Positions 34,643 through 41,440 of a DNA stretch of 57,829 bases are shown here, piece after piece. Source of the DNA: Scybalomonas sp905214925 (GTDB lineage: Bacteria > Bacillota > Clostridia > Lachnospirales > Lachnospiraceae); contig CAJMOB010000023.1 in NCBI GenBank assembly GCA_905214925.1, positions 1-57,829 on the forward strand, given 5' to 3'. The notes under the pieces were generated by a model that was given only the letters and a program-made list of their open reading frames with translations, made no database searches and was not told the DNA's origin. The position numbers and the translations under genes were made by a program. Each line of letters begins with the position of its first letter. The stretch's first letter is position 1.

Positions 34643-35422
34643 ATGAGTCAAATAACAATTGCAATCGCTGATGATAATGTGAGAATGGTGGAATCTTTTC
34701 GAAAGGAGTTGTCAAATCAGAGCGATATGGAGGTAATCGGTGTCGCAGGAGATGGTTTGACAGCCCTTTCTATTGTAAAAGAGAAACGACCAGATTTTCT
34801 TTTGTTAGATATCGTGATGCCAAAGCTTGATGGACTAGGAGTATTAGAAGAGCTTAAGATGGAGGATATAAAGACAAAAGTAATTGTTTTGACTGCATCT
34901 GGACAGGATTCTATTATTGAAGAGGCCTTTCGGTTGGGTGCTTCTTATTACATACGAAAACCGAGTGAAATGGAATTTGTCGTAAAAAAAATTCGACAAT
35001 TGACAAAAAGACCTTTTCCAAAAAATGAGCAATATATAAAAAATTCAGAGCCAGAAAAAGGCGGAGATTTAGAAATTATTGTTACCAATATGATACATGA
35101 AATTGGGGTACCAGCACATATTAAAGGATATCAATATTTACGAGATTCTATTATGATGGCAGTAGAAGATATGGATATTTTAAATTCCATTACAAAACAA
35201 TTGTATCCATCCATCGCAAAGTTACATAGTACAACGCCAAGCCGTGTAGAACGTGCGATTCGTCATGCGATAGAAGTTGCATGGAGCCGAGGCAAAATGG
35301 ATACCATCGATGAACTATTCGGCTACACAGTAAGTGCAGGAAAAGGGAAGCCAACTAACTCAGAATTTATTGCTTTGATTGCAGATAAAATACGTTTAGA
35401 AAAGAAAATGAAAGTCAGTTAA
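34643..35422 (+). CDS. spo0A: Sporulation master regulator Spo0A (canonical copy)
   Basis: The protein is 259 aa. The receiver has acidic pair D10/D11, phospho-acceptor D56 in 'LLLDIVMP', T84 in 'VLTASGQ' and K106 in 'IRKPSE', all the residues needed for phosphotransfer signalling. The C-terminal DNA-binding domain holds 'IIVTNMIHEIGVPAHIKGYQYLRDSI', the recognition helix 'PSRVERAIRHAIEVAWSRG' and 'SAGKGKPTNSEFIALIADK'. It controls entry into sporulation by binding 0A boxes. ATG at 34643 follows AGGAGG; a longer frame to 34550 is unsupported. A second Spo0A-like gene follows 172 bases later. Confidence 0.96.
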   Translation: MSQITIAIADDNVRMVESFRKELSNQSDMEVIGVAGDGLTALSIVKEKRPDFLLLDIVMPKLDGLGVLEELKMEDIKTKVIVLTASGQDSIIEEAFRLGASYYIRKPSEMEFVVKKIRQLTKRPFPKNEQYIKNSEPEKGGDLEIIVTNMIHEIGVPAHIKGYQYLRDSIMMAVEDMDILNSITKQLYPSIAKLHSTTPSRVERAIRHAIEVAWSRGKMDTIDELFGYTVSAGKGKPTNSEFIALIADKIRLEKKMKVS

Positions 35423-35531
35423 CAGAAAATGCAAAAATAATATTAAAAATAATTGCTAGTTTTTAGGAAAAAAGATAGAAAGATATCGTTATATAGATAC
35501 TGTTAAGGAATTATATAAAAAATGAGATATA

Positions 35532-35560
35532 TTGACAAAATTGTAAGAAAATTCTATAAT
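35532..35560 (+). promoter_or_regulatory. Perfect consensus sigma-A promoter of the second Spo0A-like gene
   Basis: TTGACA (35532-35537), exactly 17 bases, TATAAT (35555-35560). Both hexamers and spacing equal the sigma-A consensus. It lies 35 bases before the ATG at 35595, so this gene is expected to be expressed during growth, independently of spo0A. Confidence 0.85.
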
Positions 35561-35594
35561 TTATCTGTTACAGAGCGAAAGGAGAGAAAAAAAT

Positions 35595-36407
35595 ATGATA
35601 CTGTGTGAAAAGAATATTAAGGTGGTAATTGCGGATAGTTGTAATGAGACGAGGAGAAGTTTAGCGGGGCTCATAGAAAGCTGTATGGACATGGATTTGG
35701 TTGGACAGACGGGAAATGGACAAATTGCCTGTCAATATATTTTAGATAAAAAACCAGATGTTGTGTTGGTAGATGTTGTGCTTCCAGAAATTGATGGTCT
35801 TGGTGTTATCGAGAAGGTAAAAGCGGAATGGGATTTTGTAGAAAAGAAACCAGCGTTTATTGTGATTGGTTCTATTAGTTCGGATCATATGGTCGAATGT
35901 GCATTTCAAGCTGGTGCGGATTATTATATTATGAAACCATTTCACGATCGTTCCGTGTTATCAAGAATTCGACAAGTAATTCAATATGAGGATACAAACT
36001 TTAAAGTGCTTCATAAGGATACAAAAGAAGAAAAACAAAAAGTATTGGCATATGATTTAGAAACAGATGTTACCGATATTATTCGAGAGATTGGAATTCC
36101 AGCTCACATTAAAGGATATCAATATATTCGAGAGGGAATTATTATGGCAGTGGATGATATCAATATGCTAAATTATATTACGAAGTTACTTTATCCAACC
36201 ATTGCTAAAAAATATAAGACAACATCAAGCAGTGTAGAGCGTGCCATTCGTCATGCAATTGAAGTGGCGTGGAGTCGAGGTAAAATAGAAGTTTTAGAAA
36301 ATATGTTCGGATATACAATTAGTGCGGGAAAAGGAAAGCCAACGAATTCCGAGTTTATTGCACTGATTGCAGATAAGTTAAGACTTCAATATAAGATGCG
36401 AGCTTAA
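35595..36407 (+). CDS. Divergent Spo0A paralogue
   Basis: The protein is 270 aa. The C-terminal half closely matches Spo0A: 'IIREIGIPAHIKGYQYIREGI', the recognition helix 'SSVERAIRHAIEVAWSRG' and 'ISAGKGKPTNSEFIALIADKLRL'. It should recognise the same 0A boxes. The receiver is more changed: 'VIADSCN' has D14 but Ser 15 in place of the second acidic residue; D60 ('LVDVVLP') and K114 ('IMKPF') remain; the switch Thr is replaced ('VIGSIS', Gly 92/Ser 93). The N-terminus is 4 residues longer. AAAGGAGAG precedes the ATG. It may be a modulator of, or competitor with, Spo0A. An assembly duplicate is unlikely, as the receivers differ greatly. Confidence 0.9.
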   Translation: MILCEKNIKVVIADSCNETRRSLAGLIESCMDMDLVGQTGNGQIACQYILDKKPDVVLVDVVLPEIDGLGVIEKVKAEWDFVEKKPAFIVIGSISSDHMVECAFQAGADYYIMKPFHDRSVLSRIRQVIQYEDTNFKVLHKDTKEEKQKVLAYDLETDVTDIIREIGIPAHIKGYQYIREGIIMAVDDINMLNYITKLLYPTIAKKYKTTSSSVERAIRHAIEVAWSRGKIEVLENMFGYTISAGKGKPTNSEFIALIADKLRLQYKMRA

Positions 36408-36588
36408 AATATTTCTACACCCATTTGATTGATTAAACCAACAAAGATGACCAATATCGTATATGCAAACATAAAAAAACTAGGAAAAAGACTGAAAATA
36501 TGCTATAATGGAAGCAATAAATCAAGCATGAAACGTGTTTGATGACTATGGATGTAAGATACGAAGAAAAGTCAGGAGGATTGGGACG

Positions 36589-38055
36589 ATGAGAAATATA
36601 TTATTTATTGCTTCAGAATGTGTACCTTTTATTAAAACAGGTGGTCTTGCTGATGTTGTTGGAACATTACCAAAAAGTTTTGATAAAAACAAATACGATG
36701 TCCGAGTGATAATTCCAAATTATTTGTGTATTCCATGGAAATATCGGGAGAAAATGACAGATGTTACATACTTTAGTATGAGCATTTCATGGCGTCAACA
36801 ATATGTAGGAATTAAACAACTACAAATGGATGGTGTTACGTTCTATTTTATTGATAACGAATATTATTTTGGCGGAAGTACACCATATGGTGATATGTAT
36901 AATGATATTGAGAAGTTTGCCTTTTTCAGTAAGGCTGCATTATCCATTTTACCTGTAGTAGGATTCAAACCAGATATTATTCATTGTCATGATTGGCAGG
37001 CTGGATTAGTGCCTGCATACCTTCATACGTTATTTAGCAGTAATCCATTTTATTATAATATGAAGACAATTATGACAATTCACAATTTACGTTTTCAAGG
37101 TGTTTGTGAAATCAAAAAAATGATTGATGTATCAGGAATTCCAGAGTATGCATTTGCACCAGATAAGATGGAGGCATATGGAGATGCCAATATGTTAAAA
37201 GGTGGACTTGTGTATGCCGATCGTATTACAACAGTGAGTGAGACATATGCAAGAGAAATTCAGATGCCATTTTATGGGGAAAATTTAGATGGTCTTTTAA
37301 GAGCAAGAAATAATGTATTAAGTGGAATTGTCAATGGAATTGATTATAACGAATATAATCCAGAGACTGATGAGAAGATTTTTGTTCGTTATAGTAAACA
37401 GAACTTTCGAACGGAGAAGAAAAAGAACAAACGAGAATTACAAAAAGAGTTAGGACTTCCTATGGACGATAATAAATTCATGATTGGTATTATTTCTCGT
37501 TTAACCGATCAAAAAGGTCTTGACTTAATTGATTGTGTCATGAATCAGATTTGTGATGATAATACACAATTTGTAGCATTGGGAACAGGAGATTCTCGCT
37601 ATGAAGATATGTTGCGATTTTATGAATGGACAAAAAAAGATCGAGTGTCTTCTAGCATTTGTTATTCGGATGAACGTTCTCACAAAATTTATGCAGGGTG
37701 TGATGCATTTTTAATGCCATCAGCATTTGAGCCATGTGGACTTAGCCAATTAATGGCTTTGCGTTATGGTACACTACCAATTGTAAGAGAAACAGGGGGA
37801 TTACGCGACACGGTTGAGCCATATAATGAATTTGAAGGAACGGGAACAGGATTTTGTTTTACAAACTATAATGCACATGAAATGTTGGGATGCATTAATT
37901 TTGCACGTCATATATTCTTTGATGATAGGGAAGCATGGGATAAGATGGTAGAACGTGCGATGAGTGTGGATTTTTCATGGCAAAAATCCGCAAAACAATA
38001 TGAGCGTCTTTATGATTCTATTATTGCAGAGAAGGATTGGCAAGAAGGGAAATAA
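36589..38055 (+). CDS. glgA: Glycogen (starch) synthase GlgA
   Basis: The protein is 488 aa, a GT5 enzyme. It shows the ADP-glucose loop 'FIKTGGLADVVGTLPK', 'DIIHCHDWQAGLVPAYLHT', 'GIVNGIDYNEYNP', 'GIISRLTDQKGLDL' and the acceptor motif 'MPSAFEPCGLSQLMALRYGTLPIVRETGGL'. It extends alpha-1,4-glucan from ADP-glucose. ATG at 36589 follows AGGAGG; an upstream open frame to 36535 is not needed. A TATAAT at 36504-36509 has no clear -35. No other glg gene is in the window; Clostridia make glycogen-like granulose before sporulation, so its place behind the Spo0A genes may matter. Confidence 0.95.
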   Translation: MRNILFIASECVPFIKTGGLADVVGTLPKSFDKNKYDVRVIIPNYLCIPWKYREKMTDVTYFSMSISWRQQYVGIKQLQMDGVTFYFIDNEYYFGGSTPYGDMYNDIEKFAFFSKAALSILPVVGFKPDIIHCHDWQAGLVPAYLHTLFSSNPFYYNMKTIMTIHNLRFQGVCEIKKMIDVSGIPEYAFAPDKMEAYGDANMLKGGLVYADRITTVSETYAREIQMPFYGENLDGLLRARNNVLSGIVNGIDYNEYNPETDEKIFVRYSKQNFRTEKKKNKRELQKELGLPMDDNKFMIGIISRLTDQKGLDLIDCVMNQICDDNTQFVALGTGDSRYEDMLRFYEWTKKDRVSSSICYSDERSHKIYAGCDAFLMPSAFEPCGLSQLMALRYGTLPIVRETGGLRDTVEPYNEFEGTGTGFCFTNYNAHEMLGCINFARHIFFDDREAWDKMVERAMSVDFSWQKSAKQYERLYDSIIAEKDWQEGK

Positions 38056-38104
38056 GTAGAATAAAAGATTAGAGTTGAAAACAAAAAAAGAAATCATCAT
38101 AAAA

Positions 38105-38142
38105 ATGCTGTAGGATATAAAAATAAATCCTACAGCATTTTT
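38105..38142. terminator. Bidirectional terminator between glgA and the SDR gene
   Basis: Perfect 12-bp stem ATGCTGTAGGAT/ATCCTACAGCAT with an A-run before and a T-run after, lying between two convergent genes. Confidence 0.9.
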
Positions 38143-38155
38143 CCGTTATCGTTTT

Positions 38156-38953
38156 TTATCTTCTGTCTTTCATCGTAATCATATCGCCATAAATTGGAGT
38201 TGCTAAACCAAATCCACCAGATACATCTACAATTTGTCCTGTTGTGTAGGAAGAGTCATCAGAAGCAAAATATAATACAGTATTTGCAATGTTTTCTGGA
38301 GTTCCCATACGTTTAATCGGTGTATGTTTTAAGAAAAATTCTTTGAAGTTTTCAGATAAACTTTGGTTAACGGCATCGGTTGCTGTCATTCCAGGAAGAA
38401 CGGCATTACAACGAATGTTATCACGAGCTGTTTGAACAGCGATTAATTTTGTTAAATAGTTAATGGAAGCCTTGCTTGTTCCATAAGCGATTTGAGAGAT
38501 GTCTGGAACAATACCACCAATAGAAGAGATATTAATAATGCTTCCGCCACCATTTTTTGCCATATGTGGAATAACTGCTTGAGAAGCAAGAAATACACTA
38601 GCAAGGTTTGCATCAATAGTATGGATAAATTCTTCGTATTCTGTATTCTTAATATCTAAATCTTTTTTTGGGTTAGAAGTTCCGAAGTTATTTACTAAAA
38701 CATCAATATGACCTTCTTTTTCGATGACTTCATCTACCATAGTTTTATAAGTTTCTTTTTTATAAGCGTCATTATATACATAAGATACATGATATCCCTT
38801 GGCGTTTAAAGCATCTGCTTTTTCTTTTGCAAGTTCTAAGTTACGAACTGCCATGTAAACATGAGCCCCTTCTTTAGCACAAGCTTCCACGATAGCAGCG
38901 CCAATACCTCTTGTAGATGCAGTTACTAGAACAACTTTATTTTCTAATCTCAT
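38156..38953 (-). CDS. SDR oxidoreductase, 7alpha-hydroxysteroid dehydrogenase-like
   Basis: The protein is 265 aa. Short-chain dehydrogenase motifs are TASTRGIG (11-18), NNFG (88-91) and the Ser144/Tyr157/Lys161 catalytic set. Beyond the generic fold it resembles clostridial 7alpha-hydroxysteroid dehydrogenases: 'AVIPHMAKNGGGSIINIS', 'CNAVLPGMTATDAV', 'ENIANTVLYFASDDSSYTTGQI' and the 'GGFGLATPIY' tail. Arg 37 after the second strand suggests NADP(H). Known relatives oxidise the 7alpha-hydroxyl of bile acids; another hydroxysteroid or alcohol is possible. GGAGG precedes the ATG. It diverges from a MocR-type regulator, likely its controller. Confidence 0.82.
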   Translation of the reverse strand: MRLENKVVLVTASTRGIGAAIVEACAKEGAHVYMAVRNLELAKEKADALNAKGYHVSYVYNDAYKKETYKTMVDEVIEKEGHIDVLVNNFGTSNPKKDLDIKNTEYEEFIHTIDANLASVFLASQAVIPHMAKNGGGSIINISSIGGIVPDISQIAYGTSKASINYLTKLIAVQTARDNIRCNAVLPGMTATDAVNQSLSENFKEFFLKHTPIKRMGTPENIANTVLYFASDDSSYTTGQIVDVSGGFGLATPIYGDMITMKDRR

Positions 38954-39027
38954 AAAAAAACCTCCGCTCTTTTCAAATCTATTTTGTTTGTGTTAATAGT
39001 ATTCACTAAAAGAATTATCTATTCTTA

Positions 39028-39055
39028 ATTATAATAGAATATGGTATGATAACAA
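39028..39055 (-). promoter_or_regulatory. Leftward promoter in the SDR/MocR intergenic region
   Basis: On the reverse strand TTGTTA (39055-39050), 16 bases and TATAAT (39033-39028). ATTATAAT occurs twice on the forward strand (39028-39035 and 39067-39074), a direct repeat of the kind MocR regulators often bind, overlapping this -10. Confidence 0.5.
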
Positions 39056-39109
39056 TAACCATTTTGATTATAATTTATATAGTCAGATTGAAATAAAGGA
39101 GCAACAGAA

Positions 39110-40525
39110 ATGAAAATGTTAACCTATAATTTAGAAGAACGAGGAGAAAAGAATTTATATGAATATATTTACACTTGTATTAAAAATGATATTTTAGATG
39201 GAAAAATGATATATGGAGAGAAATTACCATCTAAAAGGGCTTTAGCGAGAAATCTAGGGGTAAGTGTGATTACAATAGAAAATGCTTATGCACAGCTTTT
39301 ATTAGAGGGATACATCATTTCGAAAGAGAAGAGAGGATATTATGTCAATCATGACCAGTTAAACAATCGAAAAAAGAAAGAAATAACGTTTGTGACAAAA
39401 TATCCAGAACATGAATATTTTGTAGATTTTTGTGCAAATAAAACACCCAATAAATTTTTTCCGTATTCGGTTTGGGCAAAACTCATGCGAGAAGTACTGA
39501 CAGCAAAGGATGTGAGACTACTAAAAAACGTTCCGTTTAATGGAATCGAAGGGTTACGAGTGGCTATTGCAGAACATTTATATGAAAGAAGAGGAATTAC
39601 GATTTCACCAGATTGTATTATTGTAGATTCCGGTGTTGAATATTTATATGGAAGGATTATCCGCTTATTAGGGACAAAGGGAGGATATGCTGTGGAAGAT
39701 CCAGGATATCGCATTATTGATCGGACATTAGATGGATATGGATTGGATTGGAAGCATATTAGTGTCGATGAGAATGGGGTGGATATCAACTTATTAAGAA
39801 AAAGTGGTGCGAATATTGTTCATGTATCGCCTTCGAATCAATTCCCTACAGGAAATACAATGCCTCAAAAGAGAAGGAAAGAATTATTGGAGTGGGCCTA
39901 TGAAAAAGAAGATCGTTATATTATTGAAGACGACTTTGATTGTGAATTTTGTGTCGGTGGGAAACCAATTCCAACTATCTTTAGTATGGATCAGAGGGAA
40001 AGGGTTATTTATGTGAACACCTTTTCAAAATCGTTAATTGCCTCACTTCGAGTTAGTTATATTGTATTACCAGAAACGCTGATGGAGCGATATATAAGGA
40101 CAAGTCCTTTTTATTCTTGTACGGTTTCTAGTTTTGAACAATTGACATTGGAGAAATTTATAAAAGGCGGATATTTTGAACGGCATATTACAAGAATTGC
40201 AAATTATTATAAAAGAATAAAGAGGCTGTTAATTGAGGAAATTCAGCGTTCCACATTAAAGGAGCATGTATATATTCAAGAAGTACAGGCAGGAACACAA
40301 TTTTTAGTGAAAATAAATACGACATTAAGTGATGATGAATTAGCGGATTATATTAAGAAGAAAGATATCCATGTATCTTTTTTGACTCAATATTGTGAAG
40401 AAGATATTTGTATGATTCCTCATATTATGGTGCTAAATTATTCTTCCATTGAAGAAGAGAAAATAAAAGAAGCCATTCAAAGGTTGGCAGAAGCGATAGA
40501 AGAAATAAAAAGGGCGGGTAACTAA
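39110..40525 (+). CDS. MocR/PdxR-type transcriptional regulator
   Basis: The protein is 471 aa. An N-terminal GntR winged helix ('LYEYIYTCIKNDILDGKMIYGEKLPSKRALARNLGVSVITIENAYAQLLLEGY' region) is joined to an aminotransferase class I fold with 'IIVDSGVEYLYGRIIRLLG', 'HVSPSNQFPTGNTM', 'IIEDDFDCEF' and the PLP-lysine region 'YVNTFSKSLIASLRVSYIV'. Such proteins bind PLP and control divergent genes. Here the divergent gene is the 7alpha-HSDH-like SDR. Its own effector is unknown. AAAGGAGC precedes the ATG at 39110; a second ATG two codons later is possible. Confidence 0.92.
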   Translation: MKMLTYNLEERGEKNLYEYIYTCIKNDILDGKMIYGEKLPSKRALARNLGVSVITIENAYAQLLLEGYIISKEKRGYYVNHDQLNNRKKKEITFVTKYPEHEYFVDFCANKTPNKFFPYSVWAKLMREVLTAKDVRLLKNVPFNGIEGLRVAIAEHLYERRGITISPDCIIVDSGVEYLYGRIIRLLGTKGGYAVEDPGYRIIDRTLDGYGLDWKHISVDENGVDINLLRKSGANIVHVSPSNQFPTGNTMPQKRRKELLEWAYEKEDRYIIEDDFDCEFCVGGKPIPTIFSMDQRERVIYVNTFSKSLIASLRVSYIVLPETLMERYIRTSPFYSCTVSSFEQLTLEKFIKGGYFERHITRIANYYKRIKRLLIEEIQRSTLKEHVYIQEVQAGTQFLVKINTTLSDDELADYIKKKDIHVSFLTQYCEEDICMIPHIMVLNYSSIEEEKIKEAIQRLAEAIEEIKRAGN

Positions 40526-40747
40526 TAACAAAGGTTTTAAAAATCCCTATCTTTATAATAATTCGTATTTTAGAAAGTTAAGAATTTGTTAATATTTTTA
40601 TTGTCCATATGTTAAGAAGGGGTATTTATAATAAAAGCATAAGAAACAAAGTATGTTTTTTAAAAAGCACCGCAACTTACTAAGACAGACAATTATGGAT
40701 ACAATCCAATGGTTGTTGTAAAATGGGCAAACAAAGGAGGAAATGAC

Positions 40748-41440
40748 ATGTATAAAATCTTAGTATGTGATGATGATAAAGAAATCGCGGATGCAATCGA
40801 AATTTATTTAACCAATGAGGGATATCAAGTTGTTAAAGCGTATAATGGATTTGAGGCATTGGATGTTTTAGAACAAACAGAAGTTCATTTAATTATTATG
40901 GACATCATGATGCCAAAAATGGATGGAATGAGAGCCACTTTGAAAATTCGAGAGAGTAAAAACATTCCAATTATTATGCTTTCTGCGAAAAGTGAAGACT
41001 ATGATAAAATCATGGGACTGAATATGGGAGCTGATGATTATTTAACAAAACCCTTTAATCCATTGGAATTGATTGCAAGAGTGAAAAGTCAGCTTCGCCG
41101 ATATACAAGGCTTGGGAGTATGCAGATTCAAACAAAAGGAATTTATAGAAATGGAGGACTTGAGTTGAATGAAGAAACAAGGGAAGTGACTGTGGATGGA
41201 GAAGCAGTGAGACTTACTCCTGTTGAATTTGGAATTCTTTCTTTTTTAATAAAAGAACCAGGAAGAGTTTTCTCTATTGATCAGATTTATGAAAATGTAT
41301 GGAAAGAACCGTCTTTTTCTCCAGAAAATACAGTATCAGTACACATTAGACGAATTAGGGAAAAAATTGAAATTAACCCGAAAGAACCAAAATATTTAAA
41401 GGTGGTGTGGGGCGTTGGCTACAAGATTGAAAAATTATAG
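40748..41440 (+). CDS. OmpR/PhoB-family response regulator
   Basis: The protein is 230 aa. The receiver has 'ILVCDDDKEI', phospho-acceptor D52 in 'IIMDIMMPKMDG', 'IIMLSAKSED' and 'DDYLTKPFNPLELIARV'. A winged-helix output domain follows with 'VRLTPVEFGILSFLIKEPGRVFSIDQIYENVW' and 'SVHIRRIREKIE'. It resembles VanR-like regulators. ATG at 40748 follows GGAGG; the frame runs back to 40709 without support. It overlaps the kinase gene by 26 bases. Confidence 0.93.
   Translation: MYKILVCDDDKEIADAIEIYLTNEGYQVVKAYNGFEALDVLEQTEVHLIIMDIMMPKMDGMRATLKIRESKNIPIIMLSAKSEDYDKIMGLNMGADDYLTKPFNPLELIARVKSQLRRYTRLGSMQIQTKGIYRNGGLELNEETREVTVDGEAVRLTPVEFGILSFLIKEPGRVFSIDQIYENVWKEPSFSPENTVSVHIRRIREKIEINPKEPKYLKVVWGVGYKIEKL

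Noticed and set aside
34643..36407. Assembly or recent duplication explaining the two Spo0A genes
   Set aside because: Receivers and intergenic regions differ strongly; only the DNA-binding half is close, so the duplication is old.
39349..39789. 146-aa leftward frame inside the MocR gene
   Set aside because: Antisense to a strongly supported gene and without a known fold or translation signal.
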